64,000 nucleotides of DNA from Ostrinia nubilalis (GCF_963855985.1 NC_087113.1:11009889-11073888); one strand, 5' to 3'; shown: positions 1 to 12,959, counted from the stretch's first letter. Notes: generated by a model not told the origin, from the letters alone. Numbers and translations are program-made.

Positions 1-834
1 GCGATTGAATACAAGTTTAGAGTCACGTGTAAATGACATACAGTTAGTGTACGTCCAATCAAAGCAATCGAGCTAACTGAAAAATGAGAGCGTACCGCTG
101 GAGTCTCTCCATCCAATCACGCGCGTCTGTCGCACAAAGCGCCGCGGGTGCCCCGAAAACCTGCCGGGAAATTGAAACAGGGGCTATAGGCCAAGAGACA
201 GGGTGCGAAAGTTTGTGGCTAACTAAAGATAACCAAAAAAGGAAATGCACTGAACTGTCGACTGTATTGTAGAAAATAATAAGAAATTCGAGGGTAGACA
301 GCTACATATTCTATTTTCACAGTGAGGTTTTAAAATATTTTAACCTCCTTCTAGACTCGTAAAAATATAATATGTACTATCAACAAGTCATAATTTAAGT
401 AGGATAATGGAAATAAGTAAGTTGGTACTTACATAATTACTGCTATGGCTCAGCGACTAAAAGTGTGTCTTGGCTTCAAGTAGATGTCGCCATTCAAGTG
501 TTTTGTGCGGATGCGTCCACCACATCACCTCATCGGTTTCGGGGCCGGCCCACTGTCCGTCGACCAGTAGACCTTCCGAAATAAAAAAAAATAAAAAAGT
601 GATGCAAATAACTATATCAACTTTGATCATCGATGATAATTCGATATCCAGACAAATACCGACTTTCCTAGAAAAAGCTCTTTACAAAAACCAAAGACTC
701 AATAGCGCAAGTGCCTACACTATGCGGAAAACTGCACACTGAAGTATGGTCGACGCAGGGGTGGGGAAAGGAGAAAATAACCGAGATGGTGTTCACATTT
801 AAAGACTCGGCCAATTTCCCGCAATGAGACTGAC
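1..834. other. Unannotated start of window
   Basis: Open frames here (e.g. 470-742 on +) have no recognisable domain. GC-rich words around 110-200 are not shared with the rest of the window. Confidence 0.4.
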
Positions 835-1055
835 AGCACTGGCCCATTTATAGTCACGATGCAATGGTAGGGTTAATACTGGGACGTGTAAAAGTGCTTT
901 TTAAAAGGCTATTTGCAAAAATAAATGAGTTTTTCAGAAATTAACTCACATGATATGAAATCTAAACCATAGCTTATAATATCAGTCGCATAATAGTGGT
1001 AGGGTTAATATTGGGACGTGTTAAAAGCCTACTTACATAAATAAGTTTTATGAGT
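835..1055 (+). mobile_element. Two partial copies of a retroelement 3' end in tandem
   Basis: At 835-945 and 985-1,055: gtggtagggttaatattgggacg-type and ataaatgagttttt-type motifs appear twice; the family recurs at 55,384. Confidence 0.7.
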
Positions 1056-1059
1056 CCTC

Positions 1060-3643
1060 CATCCCCTGGCCTACAGAGTGTAGGTACGCTTCGATTGACG
1101 AGCGCCGACACGGATGGCACTTGTCAAAGCCATTATTGCCTGCAAACAACCGCAAATTATTCGGAGGAAAACTTTGAATCTCACTCTTTATTACGCGATA
1201 AACTCGATTCCCGAAGAAATTCGCACCAAAAATCGGTCTTGTAAAGAAAATATGGTGGAATATTTCCCTACCTACCTACTAAACTAAAAATTATTCTGTC
1301 CCGAGCTTAATTTTGTGGCGGTAGTAGGTCTACCTACTCAAACTATAACATTTTCTAAAAGTAAAACTTGGTAGTTGGGCTTGCTTTAGTAGGTACGAAA
1401 GTAGACAAATCATGGATATTTTTATTTTATCAACTGATTTACCACTGATTTACACCAAAATCGGCAGTCTTTCTAGGTAGTTAAGGTAGGTATTCCATAT
1501 TATTAAACTACCTGCCTACTAAAGTGAAAATATTCCAAAATATAATTTTGTTGGTAGGTAGACAAATCATGATTTTTTTGATTATTATTTAATAAAACAC
1601 TGATCGAGTTTCAAATGTACTAATAATAATTTAAGAATAGGTACCATATACGAGTAAATACAAGTTCAACGAGAAACAGCCTACACGACTCATCTTACCT
1701 ATTTTACAAAATTCAAAAATATTGCTTTTCGCATCGCAAGGGATAGTCACAAAAATATAAAACTACAAGTAGTAATTATCAGTACATACCAAATTCCTCC
1801 ACGGCATTGATTTTTCCTTCAACACATTCTTGTAAAATACAATTTGCTCGCACGTTTTCCAGTTACAAAAAGTTCGTACGTAACACACATGGCCCAATTA
1901 TTTCACTAACTAAACACAAATAGTTCAAATGCGAGTAAAAGTTCGCGAAAATGTTCTAGAAATTAGCAAAATGCTCGCAACGCGGCGCGTGCACCGAAAA
2001 CTACCCGGTTGTAAAATCAAACATGGCTCCCAAGCAAAAAAAAAAATACTTTACTATTAGTTTGTTTTTCATAACCTTATTTTGCGTAGGCAAAGATATA
2101 AAACACTATACAGCCTTGGCGTGACCTTGGCCTTGCGTTTGGATGCAATGGAAAATTGCAAATTAGACATTTTAAAATTGGAACGTCAAGACTTCAAAGA
2201 TACCGCCTTCATTAGGTTGTTTACATGTACAAATTAATTTCAAGATTACATTTTGGAATTATGAATTAGATTTTTAAATTTGAGTAGTTTATAAATAATA
2301 GGTAATGTATTTAAAATTATCTCTTATGTTAAGTAAGTTTAATTTTGGAAATGGAAATAAATAAAAGTTAGGATGATTAATTATTAGTTTTGCTAGGGAG
2401 TTAATTTGAAAAATGTATTATTGGTAAAAGATTTGCGTGTGATAAATTGTTTAGGTAGGTACGTGTTGTACTATTTTTACTAGTAAGTAACAAGCAAGTG
2501 TAGTACGATAATTTGTCCAACTAAAAATCTCTTTAAGAGACCTTAAAGAGGGAAATAGTCTGAGATAATTACGTATACTTATTTTCTAAAAATTTTGTTT
2601 TGCTAAAAGTTATTTTACATTAATGCATTTTTGATCGAATATTAACCATTAAGTGTACCTACCTAATTGAAGTAGAAAAATAAAATAAAACATCCAAAAT
2701 CATCATGTAAATTTTTTATCAAGTCGGCGTGCAATGTTTTTGCTTCTTTGTTGAAAATGAAGGAAAAACGGAATAACAATAATAGCTATTTTGAATAACA
2801 TAATCTAAAGTAATAACTTTACAAATAATAATTTATTTAACACTGGCTAAATGCGTTCCCACAAAGCCTTAATAAAAAAAAGTGAAAGACATTCCATGGC
2901 ATACTGCCTATAGCGATTTTTCCGGAACAGAAAAGATGACATGCATAAAGACCTAATTATGTTGACCAAGGCTCTATGGGAATTTGTTATCTTTGCCTAT
3001 TATTTTGGTCTCACAATACAAAATGGTGGAATGCCCGAGTGTTGTGTGTTTGTATTTTGTTTTTTAAATTTAAAATATCATCTGTAAAATAATGAAGTGG
3101 TGTTAGTGGTATTCAGTGTTGTGAAAAATGAAACTTTCTTAATTATTGGTGGAAATCTAAATACCTACAACAGAAATCAAATTGTATCAAATATTTTGAT
3201 ACAGGCGAACTGTGAGTACTTTTAAACACCTACCTACTTGTAGGTACTAGAGCTTCCTATACAAAAATGCATTTTGATGATAATGAAAAAATTGTTGCAG
3301 ATTTGCGAAGCGGAGCTGTGAAGCTGTTGAAATACGATTAAAGCTGCAGCTTCGGTAAGTAATTTTATACTTTTGACTCTTTGACAAAGCCTTTTTTTAC
3401 CACCAGACATAACTACTACCTAGTTAGGTTTAGATTTAGGTAATTTTGTGATTGATTTCACTACCACTTTTATTGTGCACCAAGTGACAGGCGCCAGTCA
3501 GTCGCGGGTGGTCGCGGCGCCCGCTAAAGGTCAACGAACTAGTTCACAATGATTTTAAGTGCACATTTTGATGATGTGATTTGACGTTACTCTAGAAAGA
3601 ATCTAGCCTAATATTCAAATAGAAATATTATATTCAGTACATA
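1060..3643. other. AT-rich unannotated stretch with a weak local duplication
   Basis: 2.6 kb. Two related segments (about 1,260-1,440 and 1,500-1,605) share ctacctacctactaaa and gtagacaaatcatg. No gene supported. Confidence 0.5.
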
Positions 3644-3730
3644 GGCCCTTTCCAGGGCACTTATATACCAAAACTTCGGGACAACATAATTATGGGCTGG
3701 TACTGAGAAGAAGTGGCGGAAGAAACTCAG
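3644..3730 (+). mobile_element. Retroelement 3' fragment, 'ggccctttccagggc' family
   Basis: ggccctttccagggcactta, shared with 24,050; the rest is eroded. Confidence 0.55.
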
Positions 3731-4050
3731 TCACCTTTGTCATACATTTTAGGTCTTTGGTTTGGTCTATGTTTACTTTTGAATTAGATCTTTATTAATC
3801 TGAGCGTCAACATCAAAGAAGAACGGCACCGCACGTTTCTATCTATAGTGTAGGGCCCAGACTTAATGGCGCCATCGGTAAAATCAACGGTCCATCGGTC
3901 TACCTGTACATTTTAGTTGTAAAATTGCGCTTATTGCAACTACTTATGATATCAAACTGATTAATTTGATGTGTTTTCGTATGTCATACTTTTATCAAAT
4001 TAATGTTTTTATCGTTTTTTACTCGTCTTACACTTGTCTTTATCAATGAA

Positions 4051-4218
4051 CTAGCGGCCGCCCGCGACTTCGTACGCGTGGATCCCGTTTTACCCCCTTT
4101 GAGGTGGAGTTTTGCAAAATCCTTTCTTAGCGGATGCCTACGTCATAACGTCTACCTGCATGTCAAATTTCAGCCCGATATTACTATGTCAGTCAGTCAG
4201 TCAGTCAGTCACCTTTGA
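4051..4218 (+). mobile_element. Retroelement 3' end, 'GCGGCCGCCCGCGACTTCGT' family
   Basis: ctagcggccgcccgcgactt, gatcccgttttacccccttt, terminal (TCAG)n. Confidence 0.9.
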
Positions 4219-4342
4219 GTTATATTATTATAAAATACATTTAGACATAAAATATATTGTATCCCTTTAACTCTATGTAAACCTAAATACGAGTATATGC
4301 AAAGAAATTCAGCCAATAACAAATCACTGTAAACTGCAGTTT

Positions 4343-4490
4343 TCGTTCGTTTCAGCCAAATGACGTCCACTGCTGGACGAAGTCTTCCCCCAAGGCTTTC
4401 CATCATGACCGGTCTTGCGCTGCCCGCATCCAGGTTCTTCCCACGACCTTCACCAGATCGTCGGTCCACCTAGTGAGAGGCCCACGCTAC
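4343..4490 (-). mobile_element. RTE-type retrotransposon 3' fragment
   Basis: ttcagccaaatgacgtccac, gcgctgcccgcatccaggtt, cagatcgtcggtccacctag. Confidence 0.88.
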
Positions 4491-4845
4491 TAAACTAAAC
4501 TGCAGCTTTAATGAGCTTTAAATAAAAGCTTAAAGTAGAATACGTGCGAAATTTTGTTATTTTTAGTAACATAAAAGAAAGCAAGTTATCATAGTCCGCA
4601 AACTGCCTACGCAAAGCCGCGTAGTAATGTATGCAGACATACAACCGCCGGATTTGGCAAATCTCCCGTGACGTAACTAAGTCCCGGTAATAGCACGGCC
4701 TGGGGGATCCGGGTTCACACTGTAGTGAACTACAGGAGGTCCGTGTGTATTATTTTGTAAGCTCTTGACAAAGATTAATCAGATAGTATAGAAATAGGCG
4801 TGCACCATAGAACTAGTATTGCATTCCAATTAAATTTACTCTTCA

Positions 4846-4945
4846 ATAGCTGCCCCGGCGAACTTCGTACCGCCCATGTTCATTAGAAATAATGTAGGAT
4901 TCTAGTGGCGAAATAATTTTTCAAAGCGGTCCAGTAGTTCTGGAG
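4846..4945 (+). mobile_element. Retroelement 3' fragment, truncated
   Basis: tagctgccccggcgaacttc, accgcccatg, aaagcggtccagtagttctg. Confidence 0.7.
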
Positions 4946-4952
4946 CCTATTC

Positions 4953-5168
4953 AAAATCACGATAGCCGAACGGTTAAGGGGTCGGACTGGCCAACTTGTG
5001 ATCCGGGGAACGCGGGTTCGGTCCCCGCCGCCGCTCGACTATTGTGGTGATCGCACTAGTGACACAAGCATATTTAGCTTAGTACGAGGGGCTAACGGGA
5101 ATATTAGTAATTTGTGTAATAAGAAATTACTAATAATTAAAAAATATATAATATTAAATCAATAAAAA
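4953..5168 (+). mobile_element. tRNA-derived SINE
   Basis: gatagccgaacggttaaggg (A-box region) and acgcgggttcggtccccgcc (B-box) followed by a body ending in repeated attactaat units. It follows directly on a retroelement fragment at 4,846-4,945. Confidence 0.82.
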
Positions 5169-5169
5169 T

Positions 5170-6789
5170 AGGCTAGAAATTGAAACTTAATTCGTACCTC
5201 TTACTCACCTTACGCACGGTATTTTGATGAATATCCATTTTACATGAATGTATGTGATCCTATTTCGAAAACACTAGCTTTCACTGTCTAATCGAGACTT
5301 CTGTCTGCCTCTACGTTGCGCGCAGGATACAGTAATACCTAAGCAAATTGTGACATTAGTTATCAGGTCAGGGTCGAAGATCATCGGCATCGGTTTAGGA
5401 TGTAAGCGGCTGTCGTTCAAGGTTTCAAGGTTTCAAACCAGCCCTTGCCAAATGTTTGTCTCGAAGCCAAGCAAACAAAACAAAAGCAAATACAAAAACA
5501 AAACAAATCGAAGCAAACAAAAGCTTGTTTACCAGGCTTCCAGAATCCAGACTGGCATGGTATGTCTAATGAGCTACTTGTTTAATTTAATAATAAAAAA
5601 ATAAATTATACCTTAGTTTGGTTTTGATTTACTGACATTTAACAAAATCTAGAGATGGACTAATCTATGTTGCACTGAAGCTCAAGGACTAAGGGCGAAA
5701 ACTTCTGATATGTTCAGCCTCCTAACTAGTCTAAATAAAGTCCCGAAGTCAGAAATTGTGTTCCACGCATTTCCCCTCTATTACGTAATGCTTTATTGAC
5801 AGGAGTATAATTTGTTTTGTTTGTAATTCAAAACCATTATAATTATTTTGTTTGTACTTAACTGCTCAGGGCACTGAGCGTGATGCACACCATGTTTCCT
5901 ATTGCTTACAAGCATTTAATTTTATTGAAAATTACTATCTTCGATCATAATTTTTGACTTATTTACGGCCTTAACATTTCTAAGGAATTCATCTAAAATA
6001 TTGCACGGCGTCCGCACCCAATATATCGCGACCTGTCAACTTCGCACTTTTCGTCCATTTGTCATCACCCATAAAGCTCTACTCTTACTGGTTTCAAACA
6101 TGGACTGACCACTATAACTTGACCTCCCTCTGCGTACTTTACCTTTAGCCGTACTGGTCAAATTACAATGGACATTTTGGGAGTCCAAACCAAAACTTCA
6201 AGGTACCTAGCTGGGAATATTTTTTGTCTACAAAAGGGTTTAGATAAATTGGTACTAGGATGCCAATGTGGATTTATTGACGAACCCCTTCCACAAATTC
6301 GCTGACGGGCAGTTTCGCCGATTATTCAATTCCACTGAGTATTGCAGATGAGTGAAGATGGAAGGACTTCTGATGAATTTGTGGGTTTTGTAGACAAGGG
6401 GACGGACTGTGTTTAGATTGGTAAGTTGAAACGTTGATCGATGGACAGACGACTTAATTACCTACTCAGATAATATGCGATTGCCGAACAGACAAAGAAT
6501 TACCGAATTTCTTATGAAAGTCCTGAGGCCTTAATATTACATTTATTGATCCAGCATGAAGTACCTATCTATTCTGAATTAGGTACCTATCTAATAATTT
6601 TAGTAAGTACATTAGTCCTACTTTATTTCCTTACGTGTAATTAAAAACCCACACGAATGCATGGGCTTATAAATAAGTATGTACAACGTACTTAGTTCAC
6701 TTTCCCAACATAAGTAACGTCTTTTTCTAATTACTAGTTATTAGTATTTGTCTTGTAGCGCTAGTAGAAAAATAGAGTTTAACTTTATC
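5170..6789. other. Unannotated stretch
   Basis: 1.6 kb, nothing recognised beyond short A-rich and caaaacaaa runs (about 5,470-5,525). Confidence 0.45.
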
Positions 6790-6792
6790 TTA

Positions 6793-6942
6793 CGCCCGTA
6801 TTCACAAACGATGCTTGCTTAAGTGAAGGAGCAAATCGAGCGCTCAGCGTTGAATAGAGCTCGGTCTGTGATTGATTCGTGTGTGACCCTGTGCGTCCAC
6901 GCGCACTGTGAGGCCTCATAGTAATGTTTGTGAAAACGAGCG
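6793..6942. mobile_element. MITE with CGCCCGTATTCAC ends
   Basis: 150 bp, TTA duplication (6,790-6,792; 6,943-6,945), so PIF/Harbinger-type. Same family as 32,825-32,939. Confidence 0.83.
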
Positions 6943-7322
6943 TTAGTATTGAATTGGACGAGTTACGAAACACTCAATTCCAAAAGTGCATCTACTTAAA
7001 ATCTTCACATTTGTCTCTCTCAAAGTCCTGCATAATTTTATATGTACGATTTAAAATCTAGACGTTTGAAATTCTAGATAGACCGACGGTCCATTATTCA
7101 CGCGCGGTGCTGCCATCTGTCTTATTTGAAATGTTTTTGTCTGACCCCATTCTCCGCATACTAATTCTGTATTGGGTTCCAGTCATTTCTCTGTGTCATT
7201 TTGGCTTAGTTTCTTTGGGGAGAGGTTTTGAATGGGTAGCTTTTAGAGAAATAGACAGTAGACACTGTGATATAGGTGAGTTTGATGTCTCAACAGCTTA
7301 CATTTTAGAGGTTTCTTTTTAA

Positions 7323-8398
7323 CCTCCTGAGACCCCCGGTGTCACTCGTGACACTTGAGTATATATTTTTTTTACAGCGCCATTTATTGGTATTTATGAA
7401 AATTAATAAAAGTGTGTGAAACGTTGGAATATGTTACATATCCAAAAAATTGCTATGCCTCGCACGAAAGGGTTTTTGATTTTGTAAACATGAATTGAAA
7501 TTTTGAATTCGCGCGGCCTCCGACATTACACATTCCAAGAAAAGAAAATATTATTCAAAACAAGTTTTTTGGTATTGTTTTGTGTTTTCTGTGTGCTACG
7601 GTAATATATCTCTCAGATTTTGCGATAAAACTATTAAAATGTTTCTATTGTAATAAGTGTTTTCGTCAATTAATTCGAGTTTCACTGGTGACACTTTGGG
7701 CACTCGTGACTTGAAATATGGTCCTTTTTAGGATTGTCTGATGGTAACGTCAAGTCAATGTTATGTAACTTTTATGAGACAGATGATGAAAAAATTTATG
7801 CTCCATCCTCAGATCAGACCCTGGATATCATCCAAGACCAGAGTATTTGTCAATACCAATCAAATGAGTCAAAACTCGACAGAGTTACATCGTTTAGTCA
7901 CAGAGTTTCTATGGCTACCTTCCGTGTCCATCATCAGATCAGCTCCATGACCTCATTATATTAAAGTCTCATCTGAGTTACATGTCTATGCAAAATTTCA
8001 GCTCAATCGGTTGGCAGGAAGTAGCTCTAATTCAGCTTCCAAGATTTTACTCAAACATACATTCACACATTTATTGCAAGTTAAATTAAAGTTTGTTATA
8101 ACAAGTTCAATAAAAGCTGTTAAAAAGTAAATCTTATATCATTCTAAACAATTGCAGATCAATTTGAAACTAAAAACGCCTATTTTACCATACCTGAAGT
8201 AATTAAAATATTAATTAATTCAAGCCCGTTTTAATGTCTTTGAAACCCGTAGTGTCACTGGTGACACCCCCCATTTTGGCGTATGTAGGGGGGCTAGATT
8301 TTTTTTCGCATTTTTTGTTAGTTGTACATATGAATCTTAGCCTGCCTTCCAAAATTCAAGACAATCCGACAATTTTTAGGGGTCTGGGTCTCAGGAGG
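7323..8398. mobile_element. Non-autonomous piggyBac-like element
   Basis: 13-bp perfect inverted ends CCTCCTGAGACCC / GGGTCTCAGGAGG, flanked by TTAA at 7,319-7,322 and 8,399-8,402, the piggyBac hallmark. Subterminal palindromes of the form GTGTCAC-nn-GTGACAC occur near both ends and once inside. No transposase frame could be recognised. Confidence 0.9.
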
Positions 8399-8401
8399 TT
8401 A

Positions 8402-8564
8402 ATGAGGGTTTTCGCGATTGAAAAATCCACCAGATGGCAATACATAGACGCGAGGTGATCACATGACATTGACAGATATGTCAAAATCCACCAATCATGC
8501 AGCATTTGGACCTCACGTCTACGTATTGCCATCTGGCGGATTTTTAAATCGCGAAAACCCTCAT
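8402..8564. mobile_element. MITE with 55-bp inverted arms, TA target
   Basis: ATGAGGGTTTTCGCGATT at the left, AATCGCGAAAACCCTCAT at the right, flanked by TA (8,400-8,401; 8,565-8,566). Arms pair through ccagatggcaatac / gtattgccatctgg. Confidence 0.93.
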
Positions 8565-9117
8565 TAGGCAAATTATATTTTATTTACAGCGCCATGGAAA
8601 ATGTTACGTACGATGTTGGTACAATAGAATAGAACCTAGCTCATTTTGAATCTGGGTTTTTGAGTCCTTGAGATTGTGATGTTTTGACTAAGCTGTTTCA
8701 GATGAATTTTTTTCATCCTCACGCAAGATGTAGACTATACTTTTCACAGAAATGACCATCAATTTGAACAGTTTATTGTGCTTGTTCAAGTTATTATATC
8801 ATCGATAGAAAGAAATGAATTACAGAATCGATATTAAAAGCTGATCGATTCCTTCTTAAACGATTTTTTTTGCTAGCCCTGTTTGTTTTTTATTTCGATT
8901 TTCAGCCAAAGGTAGTAACCGTTCCATACAGACAGGAATCCAGCTATCAAATGCGAATATAACCGCGAAAAAGTCCGAAACAACACGCGGCTTTGTGCAA
9001 TCAAACCGGCTGGCTAACGTCCTGGCCCTCCTGGCGGCCGCTGCGTAGAAGGGTGTAAGTGCAGTATTCGACATTTTAGGATTTTTTCTAGAAAAGTCTA
9101 GCTGGTCGGTACTGATT

Positions 9118-9365
9118 TGCTTTGAAAGAAAGAAAGATACATTTATTACAATGGACATCACACAAATACAGGCAATTACATAGACATGACAGTGGCACAT
9201 AATAATAAAAGAAGAAAAAATAAAAACAAGAGTAAACTGAGCAGTGCCACCCATTCACCAACAAGATTCCCACTGCAACGGGACCCCACTCAGCATATGC
9301 CGTGGCCCACGGTGACGAAGGCCACGGCGCTGGTTTTCAGTGTGCCCCATGATGCTTTGGGTATA
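9118..9365 (-). mobile_element. Non-LTR retrotransposon 3' end
   Basis: The minus strand ends tgtccattgtaataaatgta then (TCTT)n; the body carries a GC-rich ccgtgggccacggcatatgc block. Confidence 0.65.
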
Positions 9366-9916
9366 TGAAAGCTTCTATTAAGCTTTGAAAATTATGATTA
9401 TTTGATCGAAAACAGATTGAAATATGACAGTTTAAGGACGCATTTGGATTGAGATTGATTAAAGTAACCCGGCCTTTGGAAAATGATCGCCGACAAAAAG
9501 GGATTTTGAGGGATATAGTGCTAGAACTAAAAAATAACAATATTTAAATAATGATTTCAGTATTTTTGGGACAAATTCCAACATAATCTAGTCAATTAAA
9601 TTAATGTACCTACTTATTTCAAAATTGAAAATCGTACTTACATCACTTTAAGTAGTGCCGGTTCTACTATTAATTCGGTGGCGATAAAAAAGTTTTTTTT
9701 TTAGTTTCACGTTTGACTGTTTGCATGACACGTTTGAATTCAACTATGGGATTTTTTTACCCTACCATTTTGGTATTTAATTTTGACTGAAAATATTTAA
9801 AAATTTCATTTTTAAACGCATCAAACAGAATCTGTGCAATTTTTTTCCAAATAAATAAATATTTGTTTTTTTCCATTTTCCAATTTGAGAGGCTTGTGAT
9901 CCAGCAGTGGAGACTA

Positions 9917-10120
9917 AGGCCCAGAACAGACGGTGAAACGCAACTGCAACGAAACTGCAACTTTCTGATGATACTGATGAATGAAACTGAAACTGAAAGT
10001 TTCAAACTGGTCGCGTCATGTGTGGTCTCTCAACGGACGCTATGGCAGAAACTTAGATGCAACTCAAAAGTAACTAGCAGTTGCAGTTTCGTTGCAGTTG
10101 CGTTTCACCGTTCTGGGCCT
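9917..10120. mobile_element. MITE with 45-bp inverted arms
   Basis: AGGCCCAGAACAGACGGTGA at the left, CACCGTTCTGGGCCT at the right; arms pair through gcaactgcaacgaaactgca / tgcagtttcgttgcagttgc. Confidence 0.92.
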
Positions 10121-10187
10121 AAATGACCTGATGATGAAGTTGATTACTGTACTTTAATCGCACATTTAGGCTAGGATAAAATCTTGC

Positions 10188-10345
10188 CATATGTTTGTCT
10201 CGAAGCGCTGGTAGGGTCCAAAAGATAAGGAGACATGTAAAGTGCCCCATAAGGGCTACCTTTTTTTTATTTACTTACTATATTTTGACGTTCATAAGTG
10301 CCACTTAATGTCTAAATTGAATAAATATTTTTGATTTTGATTTTT
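10188..10345 (+). mobile_element. Retroelement 3' end, 'gtttgtctcgaagcgctggt' family
   Basis: Near-identical to 11,830-11,980. Confidence 0.85.
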
Positions 10346-10439
10346 TTCTATTTCTTATCGATGATTTTAGACGACAAATGTATGGGCTTGTCGCGTAAAA
10401 CCGATAAAACGTCGCGATAAAAGCTTATCGGGGCGCGAA

Positions 10440-10595
10440 TTCTTGTTGTTTCTGCTTGAGTTTGGTAGCGTCCTCCATCCAGTGCCTTCCTGCTAGCTTT
10501 AATGTGGTCGGTCCACCTTGTGGGTGGACGTCCTACGCTGCGCTTTGCGATATTTTCACACTTGCCCCCTGCTGAATTTATACCCACTATGGCTT
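10440..10595 (-). mobile_element. RTE-type retrotransposon 3' fragment
   Basis: The minus strand encodes SVGRPPTRWTDHIKASRKAL, the conserved RTE reverse-transcriptase tail. Confidence 0.85.
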
Positions 10596-10943
10596 TGTAG
10601 TTACGCGAACCACCAGGTCAATAATATCTTTTTTTTAACTAAGAGTAGGCAGGCACATAATAGCGTTTATTTTTGTTCCTAATCTTACTTAAAACAAACT
10701 TATGAGTTCCAAACATAGAAGACGCCTTCTCAGCAGATAAGATACCTCTTAAATAACAAGATAAATAACCAAAGCGCTGAGTCACTGTTTCTTTCGGGAA
10801 GTCTGCTTTGTTCCTTTGCTAAATAAACTAGCGCTAACTGGAGATAAACGCGTTACGCTGTCTGGACCGAATCGGGCCGGGTTCGATGCTGGGCCGCGTA
10901 TTTAGTAAATACTTCATTAACCCGCTGAAATTACTTTATAGTC

Positions 10944-11186
10944 TACTAGCTTTCCGCCCGCGGCTTCGCCCGCGTGAAATTTTCCAGAAAAACTTTATCG
11001 CGCGCGACCCTGTTTCAAAAACCGTTAAAAACTATCCTATAGTATGTTCTTTCCCGGGACTCAAACTATCTCTATACCAATTTTCATCAAAATCGGTTCA
11101 ATGGTTTAGGCGTGAAAGCGAAACAGACAGACAGATAGATAGACAGACAGACAGAGTTACTTTCGCATTTATAATATTAGCATAGA
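10944..11186 (+). mobile_element. CR1/L2-like 3' fragment
   Basis: ctagctttccgcccgcggct, ccaattttcatcaaaatcgg, (ACAG)n/(ATAG)n, ttcgcatttataatattagc. Confidence 0.88.
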
Positions 11187-11292
11187 TTAGGATAGAAATA
11201 TAGATGTTCAGCAGAAAAAACAAATCTATATTCTAATGATGAAAGATTTCAAATCGGTATAGGGTTTCCAGTGACTTTTTACGGACTTGTCA

Positions 11293-11345
11293 GGTGAGAT
11301 ACAGGCCAAGAGCTTCCTCGCTGTGGATAAAAAAATAATAATATA
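11293..11345 (+). mobile_element. 3' end of the 32-kb-type SINE, truncated
   Basis: aggtgagatacaggccaaga, gcttcctcgctgtggataaa, A-rich tail; cttgtc occurs on both sides, a possible 6-bp target duplication, and it sits within a repeat related to 17,016-17,218. Confidence 0.8.
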
Positions 11346-11809
11346 ATCTTGTCTGGCCTGTCCGGCTTTTTATTTTAGGCTTTTTATGTGGAGGCACAGA
11401 ATAATAATATCGAGCACACATGGGCGACGGGCGTATCAAGATGTTGGGCTACCGATTCGAAGATGATAGTTGGTAGTCACTTATGAGGTGTGATACTGAC
11501 TAAAAGTTACTCAACATGCTTCCACGGCATTATAATTATGTCTGTACCACCCTACCCAATCTTCTTCAATTTAATAGAGACACACTGAATTATTAAATTC
11601 ATGTTATCTTTTTTTTATGTATTTTCTGCCCTATGGCAATATGTTCAAAAACAATAAGCCACTTGTTTGGCTGGAGCTACATGTCCTGAGTTTTATGTTG
11701 TCTTCGAGAGCCAATCAATTGCTGAACTTTTTCCAGCAAACTCTCTTCCTGACTCAGTCTATAAGTTATCTTTCCTGGCAATTAGTGGTGACTGAGTTTG
11801 TTCCGGCGT

Positions 11810-11985
11810 TTCTTCTCAGCACTTGCCATATTTATGTTTGTCTCGAAGCGCTGGTAGGGCCCAAAAGATAAGGAGACATGTAAAGTGCCCCATAAGGGCT
11901 ACCTTTTCTTTTTTATTATTTACTATATTTTGACGTTCATAAGTGCCACTTGTGGTCTAAACTGAATAAATATTTTTGATTTTTG
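11810..11985 (+). mobile_element. Retroelement 3' end, 'gtttgtctcgaagcgctggt' family
   Basis: ttctcagcacttgccatatt, gataaggagacatgtaaagt, gccccataagggctaccttt and the gaataaatatttttgatttt tail. The best copy in the window. Confidence 0.85.
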
Positions 11986-12261
11986 AAAGAAAAGATTATA
12001 ATTTTGAGTTTTGCAAATAGGGATAGTAAATACGCGTCCGGGCTAACGAAGTAGCCGGTTTCTTTGGTATAGCAGAGCTATGTCCGGATGCGGCATAACG
12101 AGTTAGCGATGCACGGAGAAGAACGCGTAAACAATGATTAGGTTTGCATTCTTCTACCTAACTTTAAAGCAGACAAGATTTGAAAAGAAAATGTGAATCT
12201 TGGTGTTTAAATTCATCAATTATTATGGTGATATATGAGAAGTTAATATTATTATCATTGA

Positions 12262-12385
12262 CTAGCGGCCGCCAGCGACTTTGTACATGTGGACCCAGTT
12301 TTACCCCTTTTAGAGGTGGAGTTTCGTAAAATCCGTTCTTAGTGGATGTTTACACCCTATAAGGACCAAATTTCAAGTTTGTAGG
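12262..12385 (+). mobile_element. Retroelement 3' end, 'GCGGCCGCCCGCGACTTCGT' family (decayed)
   Basis: ctagcggccgccagcgactt, ttttaccccttttagaggtg, caaatttcaagttt. Confidence 0.8.
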
Positions 12386-12664
12386 TGTTATAATTTCTAA
12401 GATTTCGTTATAAGTGAGTCAGTAAACTAAGTGACCTTTCGCATGGAAGCAAAAAACATTGAATTTTCGGATAGATCCAGTTTATTCTGTAATCCAATTT
12501 TGGTACCGTTTGAAATAGCTCGTTAAGCACTTTTAGGATATACAAACCAGTCTTTCGATACCTTGTATAGTTTAGAAATAATCGAGTGATATCACTTATC
12601 GTTTCCACCCTGTAGATATCCTTGCGAAACATATCTAAAATTGTAATTCAAAAGCTCACAATGA

Positions 12665-12955
12665 GCATTATTTATTTATTTATTTATTTATTTTATTGGG
12701 CTATCAACATGAGATACAGTATTATACACAATTAAAAAAATTAAGCCAAAGGTCTCTAGCTAACTGCTCCCACACAAACGATAACCACAGCATGCATAAT
12801 ATTATAATGTAAGCAACCCGTGAACTTTACACAATACAATAACATAATATAGTACCTAATTACAACTGTGAATTTAAACAACAAAAAGAAAGCAACAAAA
12901 AAAATAAAAAATAAAATAATAAGATTAAAAAGTTACTAAGTAGGTACTTTACTTA
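12665..12955 (-). mobile_element. 3' UTR copy of the minus-strand non-LTR element
   Basis: (TTTA)n, then ttattgggctatcaacatga and tacacaattaaaaaaattaa continuing without interruption; gives the empty site for X copy 2. Confidence 0.88.
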
Positions 12956-12959
12956 GTTC

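Noticed and set aside
4953..5060. Possible tRNA gene
   Set aside because: A- and B-box-like sequences are present but no complete cloverleaf is formed, and a SINE body with repeated tail follows.
8856..9254. 132-codon minus-strand open frame
   Set aside because: It crosses a retroelement 3' end and its microsatellite, and has no recognisable domain.
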